From NCBI RefSeq assembly GCF_005221305.1, contig NZ_CP039887.1, forward strand, positions 868,001 to 932,000: 64,000 bases of DNA, read 5' to 3'. Positions 1-8,739 of the stretch are shown here, in pieces. The notes under the pieces were generated by a model. It was not told the DNA's origin and ran no database searches. It saw only the letters and a program-made list of their open reading frames with translations. Source of the stretch: Neisseria subflava (lineage in GTDB: Bacteria; Pseudomonadota; Gammaproteobacteria; Burkholderiales; Neisseriaceae). A program made the position numbers and the translations under genes. Within the stretch, counting starts at the first letter, position 1. Every line of letters begins with the position of its first letter.

Positions 1-1310
1 AGCAAGCGGCCCAAAGTGCCGCGGATGACTTGTTCGTCATCGCCTTCCTGGCCCCATTGGCGCATCCATTCGCTCAGATCCATATCGACGTCGAAGTCGT
101 TTTCATGGTCTTGCGGGTAGTAGCCGACACTGGCTTTTTCCGCCCATTTGATGGTACCTTCGTCCGGCAACAGGCCGTCTGAATATTCGGGATTGTATGC
201 GCCGGCCAAGAGTTTCAGCAAGGTAGATTTACCCGCGCCGTTCGGGCCGATGATGGCGAGGCGCTGGCCTGCTTCAAGGATGAAGTTCAGGTTTTTAAAC
301 AACTGGGTTTCAAAACGTTTGGCCAGTTTTTCAACTTCCACAGCCTGACGGTGCAACTTGGCTTTTTCGTCGGCTTCAAAACGGATATACGGGTTTTGAC
401 GGGTAGAAGGTTTGACTTCGACCATCTCCGATTTGATTTTGTCTGCCTGTTTCAGACGGCTGGTTGCCTGACGGGCTTTGGATTTGTTGGCAGAGAAACG
501 GGCAACGAACTCTTGCAGCTCTTGCAGTTTCTCTTTGGCTTTGGCGTTGTCTTTCAGGGCGCGCTCACGCGATTGGGCGGAAGCGAGCATATAGTCGTCG
601 TAGTTGCCCGGATAGATGGTGATGGTGTTGTAGTCCAAATCCGCCATGTGTGTACAGACTTCGTTCAAGAAGTGACGGTCGTGCGAGATGATGATCATGG
701 TGGAGTCGTATTGGTTCAACACGCCTTCCAACCAGCGGATGGTATTAATGTCCAAGTTATTGGTCGGTTCGTCCAAGAGCAATACATCTGGCTTGGAGAA
801 CAGGGCTTGCGCCAGCAATACGCGCAGTTTGAAGCCCGGGGCAACTTCTGCCATGGTCGCATTGTGCAAATCTTCGGAAATGCCCACGCCGCTCAACAAT
901 TCGGCAGCGCGCGCTTCGGCGGTGTAGCCGTCGTATTCGGCGAACTTGGCTTCCAGTTCGGCGGCTTTCATGTAGTCGTCTTCGGTGGCTTCAGGATTGG
1001 CGTAAATCGCATCACGCTCGGTCATTGCCGCCCACATTTCGGTGTGACCCATCATCACCACGTCCAGCACGCGCATGTCTTCGTAGGCAAACTGGTCTTG
1101 GCGCAATTTACCCAAACGCACGCCGTTTTCAATCGCTACTTCGCCGGCAGTCTGTTCCAAATCGCCGCCGAGGATTTTCATGAAGGTGGATTTGCCCGAA
1201 CCGTTCGCGCCGATCAAGCCGTAGCGGTTGCCTTCGCCGAACTTGACGGATACGTTTTCAAACAGCGGCTTTGCGCCGAACTGCATGGTGATGCCGTTGG
1301 TAGAAATCAT
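1..1310 (-). CDS. ybiT: ABC-F family ATPase, YbiT type (3' end outside window)
   Basis: Cytosolic ABC-F protein, a class of duplicated ATPases without membrane domains that act on the ribosome. Reading from the ATG at 1310, the first 436 residues are present and the C-terminus lies beyond base 1. The start MISTNGITMQFGAKPLFENV and the P-loop GANGAGKSTFMK closely follow E. coli YbiT. Next come the signature region and Walker B LLLDEPTNNLD, the inter-domain linker with a charged helix, and a second P-loop GPNGAGKSTLLK. The second Walker B is missing only because the window ends. YbiT-type identity is inferred from remembered family sequence; the exact ribosomal role of YbiT is not well defined. 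It stands alone, divergent from the small genes to its right. Confidence 0.9.
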   Translation of the reverse strand, partial: MISTNGITMQFGAKPLFENVSVKFGEGNRYGLIGANGSGKSTFMKILGGDLEQTAGEVAIENGVRLGKLRQDQFAYEDMRVLDVVMMGHTEMWAAMTERDAIYANPEATEDDYMKAAELEAKFAEYDGYTAEARAAELLSGVGISEDLHNATMAEVAPGFKLRVLLAQALFSKPDVLLLDEPTNNLDINTIRWLEGVLNQYDSTMIIISHDRHFLNEVCTHMADLDYNTITIYPGNYDDYMLASAQSRERALKDNAKAKEKLQELQEFVARFSANKSKARQATSRLKQADKIKSEMVEVKPSTRQNPYIRFEADEKAKLHRQAVEVEKLAKRFETQLFKNLNFILEAGQRLAIIGPNGAGKSTLLKLLAGAYNPEYSDGLLPDEGTIKWAEKASVGYYPQDHENDFDVDMDLSEWMRQWGQEGDDEQVIRGTLGRL

Positions 1311-1496
1311 TATTCGTAAAACCTTTATAAATAGAATGTTATAATCGGACGCGATTGTAGCATATTTTTGCAAAGACCTCAGGATTGAGGCCATGGCAAA
1401 TGTGTCCAATACCCGATGCAAGATGAAAACAGGCAACGCTTCACGCAAAAATGCGTTGTAGGCAGCATTTCAGGCCGTCTGAAACAGAGAAACGAT

Positions 1497-1691
1497 ATGG
1501 AAACGCACAAAATCTATTACGCCGTGATTATTTTGGTATGCGCCGCTTCCATGCTGCTCAGCCCGTTTTTCTATATCCGCCGCACGCGCTCTGGCACTGA
1601 ATTGTGGCGCGCGCCCAGACAGTGGAAGCCTATCCTCTTCGCCAACATCATCATGATTACGGCTTTGTTTGTTTGGTGGAAATGGTTTTAA
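1497..1691 (+). CDS. small hypothetical membrane protein (64 aa)
   Basis: Not recognised. The 64-residue product has two hydrophobic stretches, about residues 7-26 (YAVIILVCAASMLLSPFFYI) and 48-62, joined by a short basic loop, so it is probably a two-span inner-membrane protein. An in-frame upstream start at 1416 would add 27 residues, but these are poorly hydrophobic and run through a DUS at about 1472-1483, which is usually intergenic. The ATG at 1497 follows an AGAGAAACG stretch that can serve as a ribosome site. It ends 13 bases before the DUF4124 gene, so the two are probably co-transcribed. Confidence 0.6.
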   Translation: METHKIYYAVIILVCAASMLLSPFFYIRRTRSGTELWRAPRQWKPILFANIIMITALFVWWKWF

Positions 1692-1704
1692 GGAAAACTA
1701 AAAA

Positions 1705-2154
1705 ATGAACAAAATTTGGATCAGCACATTACTGCTCGCTTTGACAACCGTGGTTTCCGCCGCACCTATTTTTGAATGTACCGATTCTGCCGGCCGCAAA
1801 GTCTATACCCAAGCCGGCGGCAAAAACTGCAAAGTCAGCAATATCGGCAAACCGTCCGTATATACTTCTGCGCCTGTTTCAACACCGGCAACACCGACTT
1901 CGCCAAGCGAAGCCGAGCAGGCAGAAGAAGCTGTCGCCCTAGTCAATCCGACTGATGTCGGTGCGGCCAAGCGTGCTTTAGATACTGCCAAGAAAAACTT
2001 GGAAGAAGGCAAAAAAGTGCGTTATGGCAATGAACGCAACTATGCCCGCTATCTCGAACGGATCAACGGTTTGGAAAAAGCCGTCCGCTCGGCTCAGGAA
2101 AACTATGACGCGGCGCAACGCCGGCCCTCATCGCCTGAATCTGTTGCTTATTGA
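1705..2154 (+). CDS. DUF4124-domain exported protein
   Basis: Predicted periplasmic protein of 149 residues. A signal peptide covers about residues 1-19 (MNKIWISTLLLALTTVVSA). It is followed by a short DUF4124-like module, FECTDSAGRKVYTQAGGKNC, with two cysteines that could pair. A Ser/Thr/Pro-rich spacer leads to a C-terminal helix rich in Lys, Glu and Ala (about residues 88-140) that looks like a coiled coil. The function of DUF4124 is unknown. Two related proteins are encoded at 25723-26076 and 26113-26664, so this is one of a small paralogous set. A DUS-pair terminator follows directly. Confidence 0.75.
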   Translation: MNKIWISTLLLALTTVVSAAPIFECTDSAGRKVYTQAGGKNCKVSNIGKPSVYTSAPVSTPATPTSPSEAEQAEEAVALVNPTDVGAAKRALDTAKKNLEEGKKVRYGNERNYARYLERINGLEKAVRSAQENYDAAQRRPSSPESVAY

Positions 2155-2170
2155 TTCCCCAACACCAGCA

Positions 2171-2205
2171 AGGCCGTCTGAAATTTGATGTTCAGACGGC
2201 CTTTT
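2171..2205 (+). terminator. inverted DUS pair terminator
   Basis: AGGCCGTCTGAA and its inverse TTCAGACGGCCT lie 8 bases apart and are followed by TTTT. They form a 12-bp stem just after the DUF4124 gene. Confidence 0.85.
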
Positions 2206-2313
2206 CATCTTTTCAATATAACAAAATCGTCTTTATACCAAACAAAGCATTCTTTCCAGTTTTCAGACGGCCTTGTTAAAGTAAGCGTGTATTAAATTCT
2301 GACGATTGCCATT

Positions 2314-3150
2314 ATGTTGTTACTCAAAACGCCTTCTGTATTGCCAGGTTTCAAGCTCAGCCTGGGTTTGACGGTTTTGTGCCTGTCGCTTTTGGTGGTT
2401 TTGCCGTTTGCGATGATGGCGGCCAAAGCGGCGGAAATCGGCTGGAGCGGATTTTGGAACACGATTATCGAACCCAATGTCTTGGCGGCCGTCTGGCTGA
2501 GTTTGCGGATGTCGTTTTATGCGATGTTGACCAATATCGTGTTCGGCACGTTGGTCGCCTGGGTATTGGTGCGCTATGAATTTCCGGGCAAAGGGTTGGT
2601 AAACGCTTTGGTCGATTTGCCGTTTGCGCTGCCGACGGCGGTAACAGGCATTGCGTTGGCAACCCTGTATGCGCCCAATGGTTGGATAGGCCGTTTTTTC
2701 GAGCCTTTGGGCATCAAAATCGCCTTTACGCCCATCGGCATTTGGATTGCACTGATTGTCGTCAGCATGCCCTTTATCGTCCGGGCCGTGCAGCCGGTAT
2801 TGGAAGAGTTGTCGGGCGAATATGAAGAAGCGGCGGCGACTTTGGGCGCAAGCCGTTGGACTACGTTCCGCCGCGTCCTTTTGCCAGAAATCACACCGGC
2901 CCTGTTGACCGGCGCAGGCATGATGTTTGCCCGCTCTACCGGCGAATACGGCTCGGTCATTTTTATCGCGGGCAATATTCCGATGGTGTCTGAAATCCTG
3001 CCCTTGATTATTACCGGCAAACTGGAGCAATACGATGCTCAGGGTGCATCAGCCGTTGCTCTGTTTATGCTGATGATTTCGTTTGTCATCCTGCTGATTT
3101 TGAACATCATGCAATGGACTTTGAGCCGCCGCGCCGGAGCGAAGGTTTAA
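2314..3150 (+). CDS. cysT: sulfate/thiosulfate ABC transporter permease CysT
   Basis: Inner-membrane permease of the sulfate/thiosulfate importer, one half of the CysT-CysW channel driven by CysA. The 278 residues match the family length and contain six or so hydrophobic spans. The binding-protein-dependent transport motif EEAAATLGASRWTTFRRVLLP sits near residue 170 and contacts the ATPase. YGSVIFIAGNIP is typical of CysT. It starts at an ATG with only a weak ribosome site. CysW and CysA follow on the same strand. No sulfate-binding protein gene is present nearby, so it must lie elsewhere, as is usual in Neisseria. Confidence 0.95.
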   Translation: MLLLKTPSVLPGFKLSLGLTVLCLSLLVVLPFAMMAAKAAEIGWSGFWNTIIEPNVLAAVWLSLRMSFYAMLTNIVFGTLVAWVLVRYEFPGKGLVNALVDLPFALPTAVTGIALATLYAPNGWIGRFFEPLGIKIAFTPIGIWIALIVVSMPFIVRAVQPVLEELSGEYEEAAATLGASRWTTFRRVLLPEITPALLTGAGMMFARSTGEYGSVIFIAGNIPMVSEILPLIITGKLEQYDAQGASAVALFMLMISFVILLILNIMQWTLSRRAGAKV

Positions 3151-3158
3151 CAAACAAC

Positions 3159-3199
3159 AGGCCGTCTGAAACATCAAGCAAACATTTTTCAGACGGCCT
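3159..3199 (+). terminator. inverted DUS pair inside the cys operon
   Basis: AGGCCGTCTGAA at 3159-3170 and TTCAGACGGCCT at 3188-3199 can pair across a 17-base loop between cysT and cysW. The stem is followed by AAACGG, not a U-tract, so termination should be partial at best. Confidence 0.6.
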
Positions 3200-3233
3200 A
3201 AACGGATAAAGAATAAATAGAGACTTCACTAAC

Positions 3234-4094
3234 ATGAAAACCCATTCTACCAATCCAAACCTGAGCGAACCGCGTTGGCTGCGCATGTTACTGACTGCTA
3301 CCGCCTTAGGCTTTCTGCTGCTGATGCTGGTCGTGCCTTTGGTTGCCGTATTCTACGAGGCCTTAAAAGGCGGTTGGGATTTATACCTGCAATCCTTGAC
3401 CGATCCCGAGGCATGGTCTGCCATCAAATTAACGCTGATTACCGCGCTGATTGTCGTTCCCGTCAATGCCGTATTGGGCGTGGCGATGGCGTGGCTGCTG
3501 ACCCGCTTCGACTTCCGCGGCAAGCAGTTGCTGACCACCCTGCTCGATTTGCCGTTTTCCGTATCGCCCGTGGTGGCCGGTTTAATGTTCGTCTTATTGT
3601 TCGGCGCGCACACGGCATTGGGCGGCTGGCTGGAAGCGCAAGGCATACAGATTATCTTCGCCATCCCCGGCATTATTTTGGCGACGCTGTTCGTTACCTT
3701 CCCCTTTGTCGCACGCGAAATCATTCCTTTAATGCAGGCGCAGGGCGACAGCGAAGAACAGGCCGCCTTGATACTCGGTGCAAGCGGCTGGCAGATGTTT
3801 TGGCGCGTTACCCTGCCCAACATCAAATGGGCGCTGCTCTACGGCATCATCCTCACCAACGCCCGCGCAATGGGCGAGTTCGGCGCGGTCAGCGTAGTAT
3901 CGGGGCATATCCGCGGCGAAACCAACACCATCCCGCTTTTGGTCGAAATCTTCTACAACGAATACAACTTCACCGGCGCATTCGCCCTCTCCGGCGTATT
4001 GGCACTTTTAGCCTTGGCCACCTTGCTGGTGCAAAACATCATCACAAAATTACAAGATAAAAAACTCGCCGCCGCCGAAAGGAACGCAGCATGA
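3234..4094 (+). CDS. cysW: sulfate/thiosulfate ABC transporter permease CysW
   Basis: Second membrane subunit of the sulfate importer, 286 residues, with the same topology as CysT. The ATPase-contact loop reads EEQAALILGASGWQMFWRVT (about residue 165-185). ARAMGEFGAVSVVSGHIRGE, a stretch characteristic of CysW, follows. The gene is 83 bases beyond cysT, with a DUS hairpin between them. Its stop overlaps the cysA start in an ATGA arrangement, which points to translational coupling with the ATPase. Confidence 0.95.
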   Translation: MKTHSTNPNLSEPRWLRMLLTATALGFLLLMLVVPLVAVFYEALKGGWDLYLQSLTDPEAWSAIKLTLITALIVVPVNAVLGVAMAWLLTRFDFRGKQLLTTLLDLPFSVSPVVAGLMFVLLFGAHTALGGWLEAQGIQIIFAIPGIILATLFVTFPFVAREIIPLMQAQGDSEEQAALILGASGWQMFWRVTLPNIKWALLYGIILTNARAMGEFGAVSVVSGHIRGETNTIPLLVEIFYNEYNFTGAFALSGVLALLALATLLVQNIITKLQDKKLAAAERNAA

Positions 4095-5164
4095 GCATCA
4101 CCATTCAAAACTTAAACAAACACTTCGGAGCGTTCCACGCGCTGAAAAACATCAACCTCAACGTCCCCACCGGCAAACTCGTTTCCCTGCTCGGCCCTTC
4201 CGGCTGCGGCAAAACCACGCTCCTGCGCATCATCGCCGGATTGGAAAACGCCGACGGCGGACAAATTCTCTTTGACGGCCAAGACGTAACCACCAAGCAT
4301 GTGCGCAAGCGCAAAGTCGGTTTTGTGTTCCAACACTACGCCCTCTTCCGCCACATGAACGTGTTTGACAACGTCGCTTTCGGTTTGACCGTATTACCCA
4401 AGTCCGAACGCCCGTCCAAAGAACAAATCCGCGCCAAAGTCGAGGAGTTGCTGAAACTCGTGCAGCTCTCCCACCTCGCCAAATCCTATCCGCACCAGCT
4501 CTCTGGCGGCCAACGCCAACGCATCGCCCTTGCCCGCGCCCTCGCTGTCGAACCCAAACTCCTGCTTTTGGATGAACCCTTCGGCGCGCTGGATGCCAAA
4601 GTGCGCAAAGAATTGCGTACCTGGCTGCGCGACATCCATCACAACCTAGGCGTAACCAGCATTCTGGTGACACACGACCAAGAAGAGGCCCTTGAAGTTT
4701 CCGACGAAATCGTCGTCATGAACCACGGCAAAATCGAACAAACCGGCAGCGCCGAAGCTATTTACCGCAAACCTGAAAACGCCTTCGTTACCGAATTTCT
4801 CGGCGAAACCGACGCTTTTGAAGGCAGAATCGAAAAAGGCATCTGGCACTACAACGGCTTTGCATGGAAATTGGACGCGCACTACAAATGGCAGGAACAA
4901 ACCGCTATCGGCTATATCCGCCCACACGAATGGCAGCTTGCCGCCGAAAATGAAACACCGATGATTCGTGCCAAAATCGAAAAAATCCACGCCGTCGGCG
5001 CATTGACGCATATTTTAGTCAAACACGACAAACAAGACGTACATATCACGCTGGCAGGCAGCGATGCCGCGCGTTACCAAATCGCCGAAGGCAAAGAATT
5101 GAAGCTGATTCCGAAACAGGTTTATGTCTTTTCTCAAAACGAACTGATTGAATATTCGATTTGA
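4091..5164 (+). CDS. cysA: sulfate/thiosulfate ABC transporter ATP-binding protein CysA
   Basis: Cytoplasmic ATPase that powers sulfate/thiosulfate uptake. The 357 residues hold a complete nucleotide-binding domain: Walker A GPSGCGKTTLLR (about residues 34-45), Q-loop VFQHYALF, signature LSGGQRQRIALARAL, Walker B LLLLDEPFGALD and switch His in VTHDQEEA. A C-terminal TOBE-like regulatory domain of about 115 residues follows, as in CysA and MalK relatives. Its start overlaps the cysW stop by four bases. The DUS hairpin at its 3' end also serves ung, which converges on it. Confidence 0.95.
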   Translation: MSITIQNLNKHFGAFHALKNINLNVPTGKLVSLLGPSGCGKTTLLRIIAGLENADGGQILFDGQDVTTKHVRKRKVGFVFQHYALFRHMNVFDNVAFGLTVLPKSERPSKEQIRAKVEELLKLVQLSHLAKSYPHQLSGGQRQRIALARALAVEPKLLLLDEPFGALDAKVRKELRTWLRDIHHNLGVTSILVTHDQEEALEVSDEIVVMNHGKIEQTGSAEAIYRKPENAFVTEFLGETDAFEGRIEKGIWHYNGFAWKLDAHYKWQEQTAIGYIRPHEWQLAAENETPMIRAKIEKIHAVGALTHILVKHDKQDVHITLAGSDAARYQIAEGKELKLIPKQVYVFSQNELIEYSI

Positions 5165-5176
5165 AACTAAATCATA

Positions 5177-5208
5177 AGGCCGTCTGAAAATCTGCTTTCA
5201 GACGGCCT
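5177..5208. terminator. bidirectional DUS-pair terminator, cysA/ung
   Basis: AGGCCGTCTGAA and TTCAGACGGCCT lie 8 bases apart between the converging ends of cysA and ung. The stem is symmetrical and can serve both genes. Confidence 0.8.
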
Positions 5209-5218
5209 ATCATCTTAT

Positions 5219-5878
5219 TTAAACCTGCCAATCAATCGGCTCTAAACCATGTGCCTGCAAATAAGCGTTTGCCTGCGAAAAATGTTTGCAGCCGAAAAAG
5301 CCGCGATATGCCGATAAAGGCGAAGGATGCGGCGCAGTCAGCACCAAATGACGGTTGCGGTCGATAAACGCGCCTTTCTTCTGCGCATGGCTGCCCCACA
5401 GCATAAAGACTAAATGCTCGCGTTCCTTATCCAATTGTCGGATGACTTCATCGGTAAACGCCTCCCAGCCAAAAGTCGCATGGGAATGCGCCAAACCGGA
5501 ACGGACAGTCAATACCGTGTTCAACAGCAACACGCCCTGTTCCGCCCAATGCTGCAAATAGCCGTGTTGCGGAATTTGAAAGCCCTCAATATCCGTCGCC
5601 AGCTCTTTATAAATATTGACCAACGACGGCGGCACCGCAATTTCAAGTTGCACGGAAAACGCCAAACCATGAGCCTGACCCGCGCCGTGATACGGGTCTT
5701 GCCCCAAAATCACTACTTTTACATTTCCAAATTCAGTCGTCCGAAAGGCATTGAATACATCGCGCTCAGGCGGATAAACGGTTATCCCCGCCTGCCTTTC
5801 ATGGCGTACCTTCTCCAAAATCGTTTGAAAATACGCCTTTTCTTTTTCCGCACCAATTGCCTCGTGCCAAGTCTGCAT
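5219..5878 (-). CDS. ung: uracil-DNA glycosylase
   Basis: Family 1 uracil-DNA glycosylase, which removes uracil from DNA as the first step of base-excision repair. At 219 residues it has the usual bacterial length. The water-activating motif GQDPYHGAGQAHGLAFSV carries the catalytic Asp, and HPSPLSAYRGFFGCKHFS carries the catalytic His and the DNA-intercalation loop. A TATAAT-like -10 lies about 28 bases upstream of the start on the minus strand (near 5907-5912), with no good -35. Monocistronic. Confidence 0.97.
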   Translation of the reverse strand: MQTWHEAIGAEKEKAYFQTILEKVRHERQAGITVYPPERDVFNAFRTTEFGNVKVVILGQDPYHGAGQAHGLAFSVQLEIAVPPSLVNIYKELATDIEGFQIPQHGYLQHWAEQGVLLLNTVLTVRSGLAHSHATFGWEAFTDEVIRQLDKEREHLVFMLWGSHAQKKGAFIDRNRHLVLTAPHPSPLSAYRGFFGCKHFSQANAYLQAHGLEPIDWQV

Positions 5879-5958
5879 TATTTGCTGCTCCGTATTTGAA
5901 TGGACTTATTATAACTGAAATAAATTTCAGCCTTAGCCTTTTCATTTCAAGCTGTTGC

Positions 5959-5977
5959 CATTATGATAAGGATTATC
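5959..5977. promoter_or_regulatory. candidate Fur box upstream of the NfeD/SPFH pair
   Basis: CATTATGATAAGGATTATC matches the 19-base E. coli Fur consensus GATAATGATAATCATTATC at 15 of 19 positions by eye. It lies 27-45 bases before the start at 6004, where a repressor would cover the promoter or early transcript. Confidence 0.45.
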
Positions 5978-6003
5978 AAAAGATTCTTAAAAGGATATGC
6001 CGC

Positions 6004-6429
6004 ATGACGATATGGTTTGTTGCCGCCGCCGTTGTTCTGATTGTCGAATTGTTTATCGGAACGGTTTATCTTTTGGTGGTCAGCGTAGCGCTGGCCGCTG
6101 CCGGAATCATGTACGGATTAAGCGGTCACTTTTCTGCCGCCGTTTTGACTGCCGCCATCATCAGTGCACTCGGTATCTGGCTGGTACACGGCCGTCTGAA
6201 AAATCAGTTGGCTCCCCAAGCGCTCAACGATGATTTAGATATTGGGCAAAACGTCCGCATCCTACGCCACCTGCATGACAATATTTACGAAGTCGCATAC
6301 CGCGGTACACACTGGCAGGCACAAGCCGAACGGCCTCAAGATACTTTTCAGACGGCCTCAAGCGCAGTCATTACTGCCAAAAACGGCAATCTTCTGATTA
6401 TCCGCACACTCTCCCAACCATCATCATAA
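6004..6429 (+). CDS. NfeD-like membrane protein
   Basis: NfeD-family protein of 141 residues. Two or three hydrophobic segments cover roughly residues 1-60, followed by a soluble C-terminal OB-like domain (about 80-141; LDIGQNVRILRHL is typical). NfeD proteins are encoded next to SPFH/stomatin genes and are thought to work with them in membrane-domain organisation; here the SPFH gene starts 9 bases downstream. The longer reading frame from 5857 was rejected, because its first 49 residues run through the promoter region and Fur-like box, and the ATG at 6004 is preceded by AAAAGGAT. An internal DUS encodes TFQTA. Confidence 0.85.
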   Translation: MTIWFVAAAVVLIVELFIGTVYLLVVSVALAAAGIMYGLSGHFSAAVLTAAIISALGIWLVHGRLKNQLAPQALNDDLDIGQNVRILRHLHDNIYEVAYRGTHWQAQAERPQDTFQTASSAVITAKNGNLLIIRTLSQPSS

Positions 6430-6438
6430 GGAAACATT

Positions 6439-7401
6439 ATGGAATTTCTGCTCAGTCTCCCCGTCCTACTCCTCATCGTCGTTGTTGTTTTTGGTTTCAA
6501 ATCCTTTATCGTTGTGCCGCAGCAGGAAGTTTATGTGGTCGAACGATTGGGCCGTTTTCACAAAGCGCTGACTGCTGGCCTGAACATCCTCATCCCATTC
6601 ATCGACCGTGTCGCCTATCGCCATTCGCTGAAAGAAGTTCCTTTGGATGTTCCCAGCCAAGTCTGTATCACCCGCGACAACACTCAGCTGACTGTGGACG
6701 GCATTATCTACTTCCAAGTCACCGATCCAAAACTCGCTTCATATGGTTCCAGCAACTACATCATGGCGATTACCCAGCTTGCGCAGACAACTTTGCGCTC
6801 TGTCATCGGACGCATGGAATTGGATAAAACCTTTGAAGAACGCGATGAAATCAACAGCATTGTTGTTGCTGCTTTGGACGAAGCGGCAGGCGCATGGGGC
6901 GTGAAAGTCTTGCGTTACGAAATCAAAGACTTGGTTCCGCCGCAAGAAATCCTCCGCTCAATGCAGGCGCAAATTACCGCCGAACGTGAAAAACGCGCGC
7001 GTATTGCCGAATCCGAAGGCCGTAAAATCGAGCAGATCAACCTTGCCAGCGGTCAGCGCGAGGCAGAAATCCAACAATCCGAAGGTGAAGCGCAAGCCGC
7101 CATCAACGCGTCAAACGGTGAAAAAATCGCCCGCATCAACCGCGCTCAAGGCGAAGCCGAAGCCCTGCGCCTGGTTGCCGAAGCCAACGCCGACGCCATC
7201 CGCAAAATCGCCGAGGCTGTCCGCTCCGAGGGCGGTGCTGAAGCTGTTAACCTGAAAGTTGCCGAGCAATACGTTGCCGCCTTCAGCAATTTGGCTAAAG
7301 AAAGCAACACGCTGATTATGCCTGCCAACGTTGCCGACATCGGCAGCTTGGTCTCCGCCGGTTTGAAAATCATCGACGGCAACAAGCCTAAAGCGTCATA
7401 A
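6439..7401 (+). CDS. SPFH/stomatin-like (paraslipin/QmcA) protein
   Basis: Membrane-anchored SPFH (band 7) protein of 320 residues, resembling E. coli QmcA. It has one N-terminal anchor (LLSLPVLLLIVVVVFGFKSF). The SPFH domain follows (about 25-190, with VVPQQEVYVVERLGRFHKAL and DVPSQVCITRDNTQL), then a long Ala/Glu/Arg-rich coiled coil (about 185-265) and a conserved C-terminus with NTLIMPANVADI. Such proteins oligomerise into ring or cage assemblies that scaffold membrane proteases such as FtsH. It is paired with the NfeD gene upstream and ends at a DUS terminator. Confidence 0.93.
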   Translation: MEFLLSLPVLLLIVVVVFGFKSFIVVPQQEVYVVERLGRFHKALTAGLNILIPFIDRVAYRHSLKEVPLDVPSQVCITRDNTQLTVDGIIYFQVTDPKLASYGSSNYIMAITQLAQTTLRSVIGRMELDKTFEERDEINSIVVAALDEAAGAWGVKVLRYEIKDLVPPQEILRSMQAQITAEREKRARIAESEGRKIEQINLASGQREAEIQQSEGEAQAAINASNGEKIARINRAQGEAEALRLVAEANADAIRKIAEAVRSEGGAEAVNLKVAEQYVAAFSNLAKESNTLIMPANVADIGSLVSAGLKIIDGNKPKAS

Positions 7402-7415
7402 TAGCGTTCTGACTC

Positions 7416-7458
7416 AGGCCGTCTGAAAACCCAATACGGCTTTTCAGACGGCCTTTTT
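7416..7458 (+). terminator. inverted DUS pair terminator
   Basis: AGGCCGTCTGAA and TTCAGACGGCCT across a 15-base loop, followed by TTTTT, end the NfeD/SPFH operon. Confidence 0.85.
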
Positions 7459-7476
7459 ATATCGTTCGATTTTTAT

Positions 7477-8739
7477 ATGAATACACAAACCATCAAAACC
7501 TATCTTGTCGGCGGCGCCGTCCGCGACCATCTGTTAGGCCTGCACGTCAAAGACCGCGACTGGGTAGTCGTCGGTGCAGATGCGCAAACCATGCTGGCTC
7601 AAGGCTATCAACCTGTCGGCAAGGATTTTCCCGTCTTTCTCCATCCGGACAGCCACGAAGAATATGCCCTCGCCCGTACCGAGCGCAAAACCGCCAAAGG
7701 CTATGCCGGATTCAGCTTTCATGCCGATAAAGACGTTACGCTGGAACAAGACCTGATGCGCCGCGACCTGACCATCAATGCCATGGCTCAGGATTCAGAC
7801 GGCACGATCATCGATCCTTTTGGCGGACAACAAGACTTGGCAGCCGGCATCCTGCGCCACGTTTCGCCTGCCTTTGCCGAAGACCCCGTAAGGATTTTGC
7901 GTATCGCCCGTTTTGCCGCGCGTTATGGTTTTCAAATTGCCGATGAAACCATGTCGCTGATGCGGCAAATGGTAGAAAACGGCGAAGCGGATGCCTTGGT
8001 TGCCGAACGCGTCTGGCAAGAATTGGCAAAAGGCTTGATGGAGAAAAATCCGCGCCGAATGATTGAAGTTTTGCGCGAATGCGGCGCACTCAAAGTTTTA
8101 CTGCCCGAGCTTGATGCCCTTTTCGGCGTACCGCAACGCGCCGACTATCATCCCGAAATCGACAGCGGTATTCATACGCTGATGGTTGTACAACGAGCCG
8201 CCGAGATGAATCTCTCCCTCGCCGAACGCTATGCTGCCTTATTGCACGACTTAGGCAAGGCAAAAACACCGGCCGATATCTTGCCGAAACACTACGGACA
8301 CGATGTCAACGGCGTCGAACCCGTCTGCGAAGTCAATCAACGCCTGCGCGCGCCCAAACACTGCGCCGAGCTTGCCGAACTTGTCTGCCGTTGGCACATC
8401 ATGCTCCATCAAGTCGGGCAGTTCAAAAGCAAAACCATTTTGAATGTTTTGAAAAAAACCGACGCATTCCGCCGCCCCGAACGTTTTCAGACGGCCTTAA
8501 ACGTCTGCGTGGCCGACAAACAAGGCCGTCTGAATCTTGAAGATACCCCCTATCCGCAACGCGAACACTGGTTGGCCTTACTTGAGGCCGCCAACCAAGT
8601 AGATGCAGGCAAAATTGCCGCCGAGTGCCGCGCACAAGGAAAATCCCATTTAATTGCCGAACAAATTGATCATGCCCGCTTGGCACAAATTACACCGCTG
8701 CAAAAAGCGTATCAGGCAGACAAAGTAGGAGGCTATTGA
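7477..8739 (+). CDS. cca: multifunctional CCA tRNA nucleotidyltransferase
   Basis: Adds or repairs the CCA end of tRNAs without a template. The 420 residues begin with the class II nucleotidyltransferase motif YLVGGAVRDHLLG and the catalytic region VKDRDWVVVGADAQ. The A/C-discrimination and neck regions follow (RRDLTINAMAQ; EDPVRILRIARFAARYGF). An HD domain (YAALLHDLGKA near residue 255) is typical of the gamma-proteobacterial multifunctional type with phosphatase activity. Two DUS lie inside the coding region, near 8484 and 8523, where they encode FQTAL and GRLN. The stop codon overlaps the next start (TGATG). Confidence 0.96.
   Translation: MNTQTIKTYLVGGAVRDHLLGLHVKDRDWVVVGADAQTMLAQGYQPVGKDFPVFLHPDSHEEYALARTERKTAKGYAGFSFHADKDVTLEQDLMRRDLTINAMAQDSDGTIIDPFGGQQDLAAGILRHVSPAFAEDPVRILRIARFAARYGFQIADETMSLMRQMVENGEADALVAERVWQELAKGLMEKNPRRMIEVLRECGALKVLLPELDALFGVPQRADYHPEIDSGIHTLMVVQRAAEMNLSLAERYAALLHDLGKAKTPADILPKHYGHDVNGVEPVCEVNQRLRAPKHCAELAELVCRWHIMLHQVGQFKSKTILNVLKKTDAFRRPERFQTALNVCVADKQGRLNLEDTPYPQREHWLALLEAANQVDAGKIAAECRAQGKSHLIAEQIDHARLAQITPLQKAYQADKVGGY

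Noticed and set aside
351..1319. 322-codon plus-strand open frame
   Set aside because: It is antisense to the ABC-F gene, which has full family motifs on the minus strand; the composition (His/Phe/Val-rich) is typical of a shadow frame.
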